Shown here one piece after another: positions 32,685 to 41,230 of a stretch of 64,000 nucleotides of DNA. Made by a program: the position numbers and the translations under genes. The notes under the pieces are model-generated. The model was not told where the DNA came from, did not search any database, and was given only the letters and a program-made list of their open reading frames with translations. The stretch covers positions 134,850 to 198,849 of the forward strand of contig DKQK01000025.1 in assembly GCA_002471665.1 (NCBI GenBank), given 5' to 3'. How positions within the stretch are numbered: position 1 is the stretch's first letter; every line of letters begins with the position of its first letter. Source of the stretch: Gammaproteobacteria bacterium UBA7310. Lineage in GTDB: Bacteria; Pseudomonadota; Gammaproteobacteria; Pseudomonadales; Ketobacteraceae.

Positions 32685-32710
32685 GTATATTTTTACAGTA
32701 TAGTGCCATG
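32671..32710. repeat. 40-bp perfect inverted repeat spanning the SOS box and dnaE2 start codon
   Basis: The left arm (32671-32687, CATGGCACTATACTGTA) and its exact complement (32694-32710) are 17 bases each with a 6-base centre (TATTTT). The right arm ends on the dnaE2 ATG (32708-32710). The palindrome extends far beyond the eight conserved LexA bases. In a read-through transcript it would bury the start codon in a 17-pair stem; in a transcript from the local promoter the left arm would be missing. Confidence 0.95.
32683..32698. promoter_or_regulatory. LexA (SOS) box of dnaE2
   Basis: CTGT-ATATTTTT-ACAG matches the consensus at all eight fixed bases. It ends nine bases before the dnaE2 ATG, closer to the start codon than the boxes of imuA (25 bases) and lexA (23 bases). 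Confidence 0.9.
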
Positions 32711-35700
32711 TTGTATTCCGAACTCCACTGCTTTACCAATTTCAGTTTTCTTAAAGGCGCCTCTCACCCGGAAGAGATGGTGCAGCAGGCCGCCGCGCTG
32801 GGGTACCAGGCACTGGCCATTACCGACGAGTGTTCCGTGGCCGGGGTGGTCCGCGCCCATGTGGAAGCCCGCCGGCACAATATCAAGCTGATCATCGGCA
32901 CAGACGTCATCACAGAAGAGCAACTGCACCTGGTTATTCTGGCCCCCACCCGCCGCGCCTATGGTCAGCTCTGCACCCTGATCAGCCGGGCCCGCAACCG
33001 CAGAGAGAAAGGCCAATACCAGCTGCGGGTCAACGACCTGCATCCTGCCACCAGTGAATGCCTGTTTATCTGGCTGCCCAGCCTCGGACAATGCCGGCAG
33101 CCGGATGACCACTGCCAGCAGCTGCTGACCCATTGCGCCCAGCGCCTGTGGATCGGGCTGGAGAATAACCTGAGACAATCCGATCCCGAACTGAGCCGGC
33201 AACGGCAATGGCTGGCACAACAACTGGCATGCCCGGTGGTGGCCTGTGGCAACGTTCACTGCCACCTGCCGGAACGGCAGCCACTACAGGATGTACTTAC
33301 CGCCATTCGCCTCAACACCCACGTCCACAGCGCCGGCTTTCAACTGCATGCCAACCGGGAAACCAGCCTGCGCCCCCTGCCTGTCATTGAGCGCCTGTAT
33401 CCGGCCGCGGCCATCCGTGAAACCCAGAACATTGCCGGGCAATGTCATTTCTCACTGGATGAACTGCGCTACGAATACCCCCGGGAGGTCGTACCGCCGG
33501 GACACAGTGCTCAATCCTGGCTGCGTCAACTGGTGGAAACCGGTATCAAGGAACGCTGGCCCGATGGGGTTCAGCCCTCCGTTCGGGCTCAGATCGAACA
33601 GGAACTGGAGCTGATTCACGAGTTGAATTACGAATACTATTTTCTCACGGTATACGACATCGTCCAGTTTGCCCGCAGCCAGAAAATACTGTGCCAGGGG
33701 CGCGGCTCAGCGGCCAATTCCGCCGTGTGCTTCTGCCTGTTCATTACCGAAGTGGATCCCGCCAAAAGCAATCTGCTGTTCGAACGCTTTATTTCCAGGG
33801 AACGCCATGAGCCGCCGGATATTGATGTGGATTTCGAGCACGAAAGGCGCGAGGAAGTGATCCAGTTCATCTATCGCAAATACGGCCGGCAACGGGCTGC
33901 ACTGACCGCCACCGTCATCAGCTACCGTATCAAAAGTGCTATTCGTGACGTGGGCAAGGCCATCGGTTTCGATCAGACACTGCTGGATCAACTGGCCAAG
34001 TCCATTGCCTGGTGGGATAAACAGGATCAGCTGCCCCAGCGCCTACAGGAACTGGGTATCGACATCCACAATCCCCGTATCCAGCGTTTCAAAGAGTTAG
34101 TGGACACCCTGTTGGGCTTCCCCCGCCACCTGTCCCAGCATGTGGGGGGCTTTATTATTTCCGCCGGGCCTTTGGATCAACTGGTGCCCATTGAAAATGC
34201 CGCCATGGCAGAGCGCACGGTGGTGCAATGGGATAAGGACGACATCGAGGCCCTGGGCCTGATGAAAGTGGATGTGCTGGCCCTGGGCATGTTGACGGCC
34301 ATCCGCAAAAGCTTTGACCTGATCCAACAGCTGCGTGGCCAGCAGTGGACCCTGGCCACCCTGCCGGCGGAAGACCCTGCAACCTATGATCTGCTGCAGC
34401 AGGGGGACAGCGTGGGGGTTTTTCAGGTGGAATCCCGTGCCCAGATGGCCATGCTGCCACGGCTGAAACCGGCCTGCTTTTATGATCTGGTGATCGAGGT
34501 GGCCATCGTTCGCCCCGGCCCCATTCAGGGGGATATGGTGCATCCTTACCTGCGCCGCCGGCAGGGCCTGGAAACCGTGAGCTATGTCAGCCCGGACGTA
34601 AAACAGGTGCTGGAACGCACCTTGGGAGTGCCTATTTTTCAGGAACAGGTGATTGAGCTGGCGATGGTGGCGGCCGGTTTCAGCGCCGGAGAAGCCGACC
34701 AATTACGCCGTGCCATGGCGGCCTGGAAGCGCAAAGGGCAACTGCAGCAATACGAGGAAAAACTGGCGCAGGGTTTGTTGCACCGGGGATATTCCATCGA
34801 CTTCGCCCAACGCATCATTTCCCAGATCCGGGGCTTTGGTGAATACGGGTTTCCCGAATCCCATGCCGCCAGCTTCGCTTTGCTGGTGTACGCCTCCGCC
34901 TGGCTGAAATGCCATGAGCCCGCGGCCTTCTGCTGCGCCCTGCTCAACAGTCAGCCCATGGGATTTTATTCACCATCACAGCTGGTGCAGGATGTAAAAC
35001 GCCATCAGGTGGAAGTACGCCCGGTGGATGTCCAATGCAGTCTGTGGGAGCATCATCTCGAAACCGATTCACTGCACCGGCATCCCACACGGCAACCGGC
35101 TATCCGCCTGGGATTGCGGTTGGTAAAAAACCTGTCCCGCAATGCCGCGGACACACTGCTGACGCAACGGCAGGACAGGCCGTTCCAGTCCATGGCCGAC
35201 CTGCAACAACGCTGCCACCTGAGCAAACGGGATATGGATGCGCTGGCCCATGCCAATGCCTTTATTGCCCTGACCCCACACCGTTTTCAGGCACGTTGGG
35301 AAGCCCAGGGCCTGCAACAGGAAACCCCCTTGCTGCAACAACAGCACCAGCAGGAAACAGCGGTGACGTTACCTGCCCCCAGCGAAGCCGAAAACCTGAA
35401 TCAGGATTATCACAGCCTGGGGTTGACCCTGGGCCGCCATCCCATGGCGTTACTGCGCAACCACCCTGCGCTGAAAGGCTACAAGCGCCATCAGGATCTG
35501 TATGCGCTGGGCCACAAACGGTTTGTACGCATCGCCGGGCTGGTGACCGGACGCCAACGGCCGGGCACCGCCACCGGCGTGGTATTTATCACCCTGGAAG
35601 ACGAAACCGGCAACAGCAACATTGTGGTGTGGCGTGATCTGGTGGAACGCAATCGGTCCGCGGTCGTGCACTCCCGCATGCTGAAGATCAAGGGCGTGGT

Positions 35701-35800
35701 TGAGCGGGAAGGCAGTGTCATACATGTGATTGCCGGCCAGATTGAGGATTGCAGTCATTTGCTGGGAGAGCTGGAAACCCGCTCCCGGGATTTTCACTGA
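32708..35800 (+). CDS. dnaE2: Error-prone DNA polymerase DnaE2 (ImuC)
   Basis: A 1030-residue C-family polymerase that extends past lesions with ImuA and ImuB. It starts LYSELHCFTNFSFLKGASHP, the usual DnaE2 N terminus of the PHP domain. The palm holds GRGSAANSAVCFCL and the catalytic PDIDVDFEHERR (residues about 370-381), and the third motif includes FPRHLSQHVGGFIIS. The C-terminal OB fold (RIAGLVTGRQRPGTATGVVF; LEDETGNSNIVVW) is complete. I use the ATG at 32708, because the longer frame reads through the SOS box. There is no Shine-Dalgarno, so translation may start from a very short leader. It converges with thpR, 14 bases away. Confidence 0.96.
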   Translation: MLYSELHCFTNFSFLKGASHPEEMVQQAAALGYQALAITDECSVAGVVRAHVEARRHNIKLIIGTDVITEEQLHLVILAPTRRAYGQLCTLISRARNRREKGQYQLRVNDLHPATSECLFIWLPSLGQCRQPDDHCQQLLTHCAQRLWIGLENNLRQSDPELSRQRQWLAQQLACPVVACGNVHCHLPERQPLQDVLTAIRLNTHVHSAGFQLHANRETSLRPLPVIERLYPAAAIRETQNIAGQCHFSLDELRYEYPREVVPPGHSAQSWLRQLVETGIKERWPDGVQPSVRAQIEQELELIHELNYEYYFLTVYDIVQFARSQKILCQGRGSAANSAVCFCLFITEVDPAKSNLLFERFISRERHEPPDIDVDFEHERREEVIQFIYRKYGRQRAALTATVISYRIKSAIRDVGKAIGFDQTLLDQLAKSIAWWDKQDQLPQRLQELGIDIHNPRIQRFKELVDTLLGFPRHLSQHVGGFIISAGPLDQLVPIENAAMAERTVVQWDKDDIEALGLMKVDVLALGMLTAIRKSFDLIQQLRGQQWTLATLPAEDPATYDLLQQGDSVGVFQVESRAQMAMLPRLKPACFYDLVIEVAIVRPGPIQGDMVHPYLRRRQGLETVSYVSPDVKQVLERTLGVPIFQEQVIELAMVAAGFSAGEADQLRRAMAAWKRKGQLQQYEEKLAQGLLHRGYSIDFAQRIISQIRGFGEYGFPESHAASFALLVYASAWLKCHEPAAFCCALLNSQPMGFYSPSQLVQDVKRHQVEVRPVDVQCSLWEHHLETDSLHRHPTRQPAIRLGLRLVKNLSRNAADTLLTQRQDRPFQSMADLQQRCHLSKRDMDALAHANAFIALTPHRFQARWEAQGLQQETPLLQQQHQQETAVTLPAPSEAENLNQDYHSLGLTLGRHPMALLRNHPALKGYKRHQDLYALGHKRFVRIAGLVTGRQRPGTATGVVFITLEDETGNSNIVVWRDLVERNRSAVVHSRMLKIKGVVEREGSVIHVIAGQIEDCSHLLGELETRSRDFH

Positions 35801-35814
35801 TCGCCCTCCCCCAT

Positions 35815-36393
35815 TCAGATCAGCGCTACCTCCCACACAGGCTCATACTCAGATCCGGAAGGCAGAAGGCGACTTCGATACAAAACCAACGACGACACCG
35901 GCATGTTTATCGCCACGGGCTGAAACAAGGGCCGCCTGCTCCCTCCCCGGCCCAGTCGGCCGTCCAGTCGGCCTAAGGTAACATGCGGCCGATAAGGGCG
36001 TTTTTCCACCGCCAAGCCTTGCCTAGCCAGCACTGCATGCACACTCGACAGCAGACCCTTTAACGCCGCAGTACACTCCAACTCCAATGCAACAATTCGG
36101 GATTTGGCATCCGGGAATCCACTTACCGCCACACCTTCCAGCACAAACGCCGGCACGGCCGCAAGCGCAGACTGCAGGGGGGCCTGCAGGCATAATACGG
36201 TTTCCGGTGTTTGATCACCAAGGAACGCCAACGTCATATGCCGGTTCGACGCCGCCACCCAACGCACCGAGCCTTCTGCATAAAAAGGCTTGAGCCGGGT
36301 AACTGCTGAATCCAGCAAGGCGCTACTCTGTGCCGCCAGAGGCACCGCCAAAAAACAGCGGATGAGATCATCACCTGTGATGTCTGTTTTCAT
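35815..36393 (-). CDS. thpR: RNA 2',3'-cyclic phosphodiesterase ThpR (LigT)
   Basis: A 192-residue member of the 2H phosphoesterase superfamily. Both catalytic His-x-Thr-Leu motifs are present: HMTLAFLGDQ near residue 52 and HVTLGRLDGR near 137. The N-terminal RCFLAVPL is typical. The family opens 2',3'-cyclic phosphate RNA ends and was first noted for joining tRNA halves. It lies alone between dnaE2 (convergent) and ompW (same strand, with a terminator between). Some start ambiguity exists because ATG 36393 has no strong ribosome-binding site. Confidence 0.9.
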   Translation of the reverse strand: MKTDITGDDLIRCFLAVPLAAQSSALLDSAVTRLKPFYAEGSVRWVAASNRHMTLAFLGDQTPETVLCLQAPLQSALAAVPAFVLEGVAVSGFPDAKSRIVALELECTAALKGLLSSVHAVLARQGLAVEKRPYRPHVTLGRLDGRLGRGGSRRPLFQPVAINMPVSSLVLYRSRLLPSGSEYEPVWEVALI

Positions 36394-36429
36394 GCTTCCA
36401 TTGTGAACAACGAATCAGAAAACACAACG

Positions 36430-36455
36430 AAAAAAGCCCCCCGTCACGAGGGGCT
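36430..36455 (-). terminator. Intrinsic terminator of ompW
   Basis: On the minus strand AGCCCC and GGGGCT pair around an eight-base loop and are followed by TTTTTTCG. It lies 33 bases after the ompW stop. This is the clearest Rho-independent terminator in the window. Confidence 0.85.
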
Positions 36456-36487
36456 AAACCTAGAGAGTAAAGAGATCAAGAATCGGC

Positions 36488-37168
36488 TTAGAATTTGTAA
36501 CCCACACCCACCATGTAAACCAGCGGGTCAATATCGACATCGGTGGTAACCTTGGCACCGGAATCCAGCTTGATAGTGGCTTCGGTATCGATATCAATGG
36601 TCCAGATGGCGGCGTTCAGCACCAGGTTATCCGACAACTCATAGTCACACCCCAACTCAAACGCCAAACCGAACGAGTCATCCAGCTTGACACTGCCGTC
36701 GTCCACATTGGCCTTGAATTCAGATGTCAGTTCTTCATCGAAAAAGATGGTGTAATTGAGGCCCACACCCACATAGGGCTGGAACTTGGCCGCGCTGTCC
36801 ATGGGAAAATACTGCACACTCACCGTTGGTGGCAGGTGCTTCAGGTCAATGGCATCAAACTCATCACCCAACCCTTTGGCGCTGACCGTGTGAGAAAACG
36901 GCGTTGCCGCCAACACTTCCACACCCACATCATCGCTCAGCATGTAGGTAAAGGTGATGCCCAGCTGGGTGTTATCATCCACATCAACCGACGTGCCCGC
37001 CACTTCGCTACCGTTAATAGCAAGAGGCGAACTGCTGGCATCAGGATCCACCATGGCAATGCCGCCGCGTAAAACCATATCGCCCTGTTCATACGCCAGC
37101 GCAGAACCCGACACCAAGGCCACACCCAAGGCCAAAACAGATACTGAAGCTTGTAATTTAGCAGCCAT
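36488..37168 (-). CDS. ompW: OmpW-family outer-membrane protein
   Basis: A 226-residue eight-stranded outer-membrane barrel. A signal peptide (VSVLALGVALVSGSALA) precedes the typical start of the mature protein (YEQGDMVLRGGIAMVDPDA). LGITFTYMLSDDVGVEVLAATPF and LPPTVSVQYFP are conserved OmpW blocks, and the protein ends MVGVGYKF with the C-terminal Phe signal. OmpW carries small hydrophobic molecules and is FNR-regulated in E. coli. I chose the ATG at 37168, with GAGG six bases upstream. An FNR/Anr-type box lies 84-97 bases upstream, and a terminator follows. Confidence 0.94.
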   Translation of the reverse strand: MAAKLQASVSVLALGVALVSGSALAYEQGDMVLRGGIAMVDPDASSSPLAINGSEVAGTSVDVDDNTQLGITFTYMLSDDVGVEVLAATPFSHTVSAKGLGDEFDAIDLKHLPPTVSVQYFPMDSAAKFQPYVGVGLNYTIFFDEELTSEFKANVDDGSVKLDDSFGLAFELGCDYELSDNLVLNAAIWTIDIDTEATIKLDSGAKVTTDVDIDPLVYMVGVGYKF

Positions 37169-37251
37169 ACTATTCCTCAACTTTTCTATGTTAAAACAAG
37201 AATCTAGAAATTTAGGTTGGGTGTAGTCTAGGGTCTGCAAAAGATGCAATA

Positions 37252-37265
37252 ATGATCTGAATCAA
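37252..37265. promoter_or_regulatory. Candidate FNR/Anr box upstream of ompW
   Basis: ATGAT-CTGA-ATCAA matches TTGAT-N4-ATCAA at nine of ten positions. If it acts at -41.5 on the minus strand, transcription would start near 37217. TAGACT (37225-37230 read on the minus strand) sits one base from the expected -10. The spacing suits ompW and not the divergent DUF1499 gene, whose ATG is only 38 bases away. Confidence 0.6.
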
Positions 37266-37302
37266 CATACGTGGACGCACAAAACAATAAGGACTGCACA
37301 AA

Positions 37303-37758
37303 ATGACACAGATCAATTTTTCACGGATAACTGCCGGCTTTGTTTTAACTGCCGGCCTTTTTATGGGTGGTTGCGGATCCAATCCTGTAGCGAAAGGGGT
37401 TAACGGGAACCAGCTTGCCGACTGCCCCAGCAGCCCGAACTGCATTTCGTCAACAGCACAAAGTGAAGATAAGTTTTACCCCCACCTGACCTATCAGGGC
37501 ACAACCGAGCAGGCCAAACACAAGCTTATGGAAGTACTGAATGCCTATCCCGGAGCCGAGATAGCCAACAACGGCGATCACTACATCCATGCGCAATTCA
37601 CAACGGCCATCATGCGTTTTACTGACGATGCGGAGTTTTTGATATTGGAAGATGGGATTCAGGTGCGCTCCGCGTCCAGGGTGGGCTACAGCGATCTGGG
37701 TAAAAACCGCAAGCGCATGGATGAAATCAGGGAATCATTCGAGCCCTGCTGCGAATAA
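37303..37758 (+). CDS. DUF1499 lipoprotein
   Basis: A 151-residue protein with a lipoprotein signal (ITAGFVLTAGLFMGGC, lipobox MGGC at about 21-24). The mature part is a single DUF1499 domain: LADCPSSPNCISSTAQSEDK at its start is the family signature, and RFTDDAEFLILEDGIQVRSA followed by SRVGYSDLGKNRKR completes it. The function of DUF1499 is unknown. It is divergent from ompW and converges with cheV 29 bases downstream. Confidence 0.88.
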   Translation: MTQINFSRITAGFVLTAGLFMGGCGSNPVAKGVNGNQLADCPSSPNCISSTAQSEDKFYPHLTYQGTTEQAKHKLMEVLNAYPGAEIANNGDHYIHAQFTTAIMRFTDDAEFLILEDGIQVRSASRVGYSDLGKNRKRMDEIRESFEPCCE

Positions 37759-37787
37759 CCGCAGGTGGCTTGCCAGCATGGCCGTAT

Positions 37788-38735
37788 CTACGCGCCCCGT
37801 GGGTACTGCTTGAGGTACGCCTTGAGGCGATCCTGCACCGTTAGTGCTAACTTGTCGGGTTCAAACTTGGAGAGAAAGCCATTGCAGCCCACTTTCTCCA
37901 CCATGGCCTGATTGAAGTTACCGCTAAGTGAAGTGTGGAGAACCACAAACATATCCTTCAAACGGGGATCATCGCGAATTTCCCGGGTCAAGCGATAGCC
38001 GTCCATCTCCGGCATTTCCGCATCGGTAATGACCATGGCCAGCTTCTGGTTGACATCAATCCCCTGATCAGCCCATTTCTTCAGCATTCTCAACGCCATG
38101 GCACCATCACTGGCGGAAATCAGAGTAAGCCCCAGTTGCTGTACTGTCTCCCGCACCTGCGCCAACCCAACCGGTGAATCATCCACCGCCAGAATCTCAA
38201 CCCCCTGCACCTGGCTCACCAGATCCTGATCCAGCACCTCCTGGTTCACCCGTGTGTTATAGGGGGAGACTTCCTGCAATACCTTTTCAACATCAATAAT
38301 TTCCACCAGTTTGCCATTCAACTTGGTGATGGCTGTAAGGTAATGGGCCCGCCCGGCTCCCTTAGGCGGTGGCATGATGTCTTCCCAGTTCATATTGACG
38401 ATGCGGTCCACTGATTTCACCAGAAAGGCCTGCACCGTCATGTTGTATTCAGAAATAATTATATTGCAGTGCTGGCGATCCTCGATCGGACCCAAACCAA
38501 TGGCGGCACCCAGATCAATCACGGGAATGGTTCTGCCCCGGGTATGGGTTACCCCCACAATATGCGGATGACTCTGTGGCAGACTGGTTAATTTGGGCAA
38601 GGTCTGTACTTCCTGAATCTTGAAAACATTCAGCGCAAACAAACTGCCTCGTTGCAAACGGAATAACAGCAACTCCAGGCGGTTCTCCCCCACTAACTGC
38701 GTCCGCTGATCCACTGAATCCAGTATTCCGGCCAT
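37788..38735 (-). CDS. cheV: Chemotaxis coupling protein CheV
   Basis: A 315-residue CheW-REC fusion. Residues 1 to about 165 form the CheW domain (VGENRLELLLFRLQ; VVGVTHTRGRTIPVIDLGAA), followed by a linker and a receiver domain. Its acidic pocket is VEILAVDDSP and its phosphoacceptor is the Asp in MVITDAEMPEMDGYRL. CheV couples chemoreceptors to CheA and is tuned by phosphorylation. The ATG at 38735 is preferred; a TTG two codons earlier is possible. It is divergent from the HDOD/EAL gene. No other che gene adjoins it. Confidence 0.93.
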   Translation of the reverse strand: MAGILDSVDQRTQLVGENRLELLLFRLQRGSLFALNVFKIQEVQTLPKLTSLPQSHPHIVGVTHTRGRTIPVIDLGAAIGLGPIEDRQHCNIIISEYNMTVQAFLVKSVDRIVNMNWEDIMPPPKGAGRAHYLTAITKLNGKLVEIIDVEKVLQEVSPYNTRVNQEVLDQDLVSQVQGVEILAVDDSPVGLAQVRETVQQLGLTLISASDGAMALRMLKKWADQGIDVNQKLAMVITDAEMPEMDGYRLTREIRDDPRLKDMFVVLHTSLSGNFNQAMVEKVGCNGFLSKFEPDKLALTVQDRLKAYLKQYPRGA

Positions 38736-38902
38736 GTTCAACCCACATCTCGACGATAAGTACTTGTTTCAGTGTAGACCAGCCCGGAACAGGGCTCTTA
38801 TGACCATTTGCTATAAACAGAGAAATCCCGCCTCGCCTCAAACACCTCGTCTAAACTCAATGGGAACGCTTCATCACCCGCTGTTTACCCGTTGGAGTTT
38901 GA

Positions 38903-40120
38903 ATGGAATCACACCACATTCTGCTGGCTCGCCAACCCATTTTTGACCGGGATCTAAACCTTTTCGCCTACGAACTTCTGTTCCGCCCTCCCCACCCCAC
39001 TGAATGGGTCTGGGATGGAGACCTGGCGACATCACAGCTGGTCATCAATGCCTTTACCGAAATCGGCATCGACAAGGTATGCGATAACAAAACTGCGTTC
39101 ATCAACTTCACCCAAAAATGGTTACTGTCACCACCCCCATTTGATGCCCGTCACGTCACCGTTGAAATACTGGAAGACGTGGAGCCGGATCAGGATGTGA
39201 TTGACGGGGTTAGAGCACTGCTAAAAGCCGGCTTTAGCATCGCTCTGGACGACTTTGAATTTGACGAAAAATGGCAGCCCCTGCTGCAGATGGCCCAGAT
39301 TGTGAAAATCGATGTGCTGGCCCATACCAGCAGCGCACTGGCACAACTGGTGCAACAACTTAAGCCCTACCAAGTTAAGCTGCTGGCAGAAAAAGTGGAA
39401 AGCCACGAGGTACTGGAGCACTGCAAGGCACTGGGCTTTGAATACTTCCAGGGCTATTTTCTCTCCCGTCCCCAAAACGTGCACGGGGAACCCATGCCCG
39501 CCAACAAAATTGTCGTTATGCGGTTGTTGGCGGAACTGCAGAATCCGGATGCCTCGGTGACCAATCTGGAAGACATCATCACCAGTGATATCAGCCTCAG
39601 CACCAAAATCCTGCGTATCTGCAATACCGCCCAGTACGCCACTCAAAGTAAAATCGACAGCATACGGCGGGCTGTTGTATTGCTGGGTATGCAGACCTTG
39701 AAACAATGGTCCAGCCTGATTGCCTTGTCGCGCATGTCGGACAAACCCAGTGAATTGATCTGCCTGACCCTGAGCCGGGCCAAGATGATGGAACTGCTGG
39801 CCAAGGCCAGCGGTAAAAACAACCCGGAAACCTATTTTACCGTAGGGATGTTTTCATTTATCGACGCGTTCTTTGATCAACCCAAAGAGCAGCTCCTCAA
39901 GTCATTGCCTTTTGAAGAGGCGATCAATGCCGCCCTGTTACATTTTGCCGGTGATATCGGTACACTACTGCGCAACATCATTGCTCACGAGCGTGGCGAT
40001 TGGAACGCAATTCAGTGGCCTGAGCTGGCGGCCTTAGGTATCGAAGAAAGTCTGTTTGAACAGGCCTATCTGGAAGCCCTGCTGTGGACCACTGAGATCA
40101 TGAAATCCCTGCTCGAATAG
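38903..40120 (+). CDS. EAL-HDOD signalling protein with degenerate EAL domain
   Basis: A 405-residue YuxH-type protein. The N-terminal half is EAL-like (LLARQPIFDRDLNLFAYELLFRP; LDDFEFDEKWQPLL), but the Glu-Ala-Leu motif reads YELLF and several metal ligands are missing, so it is probably not an active c-di-GMP phosphodiesterase. The C-terminal half is an HDOD domain (DIITSDISLSTKILRICNTAQ; RRAVVLLGMQTLKQW). Such proteins usually act by protein contacts in motility or surface signalling. It is divergent from cheV, which fits a chemotaxis or motility role. Confidence 0.88.
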   Translation: MESHHILLARQPIFDRDLNLFAYELLFRPPHPTEWVWDGDLATSQLVINAFTEIGIDKVCDNKTAFINFTQKWLLSPPPFDARHVTVEILEDVEPDQDVIDGVRALLKAGFSIALDDFEFDEKWQPLLQMAQIVKIDVLAHTSSALAQLVQQLKPYQVKLLAEKVESHEVLEHCKALGFEYFQGYFLSRPQNVHGEPMPANKIVVMRLLAELQNPDASVTNLEDIITSDISLSTKILRICNTAQYATQSKIDSIRRAVVLLGMQTLKQWSSLIALSRMSDKPSELICLTLSRAKMMELLAKASGKNNPETYFTVGMFSFIDAFFDQPKEQLLKSLPFEEAINAALLHFAGDIGTLLRNIIAHERGDWNAIQWPELAALGIEESLFEQAYLEALLWTTEIMKSLLE

Positions 40121-40156
40121 GCATTGCCCAACCAACCAAGAACACGAAGATACCCC

Positions 40157-40951
40157 ATGCCAGAACACCTGGTTGATATCGGCGTCAACCTCACTGACCG
40201 CGCCTTCCACAACGACCTGGATCAAGTTATTGCCCGCGCCCACGAGTCGGGGGTTGGAACCATGATTGTGACCGGCACCAATCTGAGCGAATCCCAACAG
40301 GCCATTGCATTATGCCAACGTCATGGTCCCGGCCTGTGGTGTACCGCCGGTGTGCATCCCCACCATGCCAAAGAGTGGACGGACCAGCACCGGCAAGCCA
40401 TCACATCACTGGCCAGCGATCCTCACGTGGTCGCCATCGGGGAAACCGGCCTGGACTTCAATCGCAACTTTTCAGCTCCGGAACAACAGCGATTTGCTTT
40501 CGAGCAGCAACTGATCCTGGCCGGAGAAACCGGGTTACCTGTTTTTCTTCATGAACGGGATGCCCACCGGGAGCAATTACAGCTGTTAAAGCGTTATCGA
40601 TCAACACTCAAGGGCGGGGTGATTCATTGCTTTACCGGCACTCGTGAGGAACTGGAAAACTATTTGGAGCTGGATCTGTATGTGGGCATCACCGGCTGGA
40701 TCTGTGATGAGCGCCGGGGTTTACATTTACAGGAACTGATTCATCTTATTCCGGAAGATCGCTTGCTGCTGGAAACAGACTGCCCCTACCTGTTACCGCG
40801 CACCCTGCGCCCCAAACCCAAATCCCGCCGCAATGAACCGGCTTTTCTGGCGCATATCCATGAACAGATTGCCAACCTGCTGCAGGCCGACCCGACAAGC
40901 CTGGCCCGGAAAACCACGAGCAATGCCAAACGGCTGTTTGCACTGAGCTGA
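40157..40951 (+). CDS. tatD: TatD-type metal-dependent 3'-5' exonuclease
   Basis: A 264-residue TIM-barrel hydrolase. The N terminus LVDIGVNLTDRAF matches TatD proper, rather than its YcfH or YjjV relatives. Metal and catalytic motifs follow: TAGVHPHHAKEW, IGETGLDFNRN, LPVFLHERDAH, GVIHCFTGTREEL and LLETDCPYLLPRTLRP. Members degrade DNA and RNA and act in repair of oxidative damage. I chose the ATG at 40157, with GAAGA upstream. It lies 36 bases after the HDOD/EAL gene and may be cotranscribed with it. Confidence 0.93.
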   Translation: MPEHLVDIGVNLTDRAFHNDLDQVIARAHESGVGTMIVTGTNLSESQQAIALCQRHGPGLWCTAGVHPHHAKEWTDQHRQAITSLASDPHVVAIGETGLDFNRNFSAPEQQRFAFEQQLILAGETGLPVFLHERDAHREQLQLLKRYRSTLKGGVIHCFTGTREELENYLELDLYVGITGWICDERRGLHLQELIHLIPEDRLLLETDCPYLLPRTLRPKPKSRRNEPAFLAHIHEQIANLLQADPTSLARKTTSNAKRLFALS

Positions 40952-40983
40952 TTCTCCGCCCGACACCCGTCACTGCGCTAGCT

Positions 40984-41229
40984 TTACTCCGGAAGAAAAT
41001 CCACCAAGGCCTGCTGATCAAAGGGCCAATTCAGCTCAGTGTCATCCCGCATCCGGCGTATCACCGGAATGCGCGTGCCATAACGCTCTACCAGGGTATC
41101 GGAGTGGGCAATATCCACTTCCCTGACCTCGAAGTACTCCGGCGCCAGGGTAGCCTGGTAGATTTGGCGTGCCACATCGCACAGATGACAGCCTGCGGTG
41201 GTGTAGAACACCAGTTCTTCTTTCATCAC
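40984..41229 (-). CDS. Glutaredoxin-like protein
   Basis: An 81-residue thioredoxin-fold protein with a Cys pair in GCHLCD (CHLC near residues 14-17) and the cis-Pro turn TRIPVIRRM. It belongs to the DUF836/glutaredoxin-like group, which reduces small disulfides; the exact partner is unknown. It begins one base after the stop of the 1361-residue membrane protein gene, so the two are almost certainly expressed together. Confidence 0.82.
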   Translation of the reverse strand: MMKEELVFYTTAGCHLCDVARQIYQATLAPEYFEVREVDIAHSDTLVERYGTRIPVIRRMRDDTELNWPFDQQALVDFLPE

Positions 41230-41230
41230 T

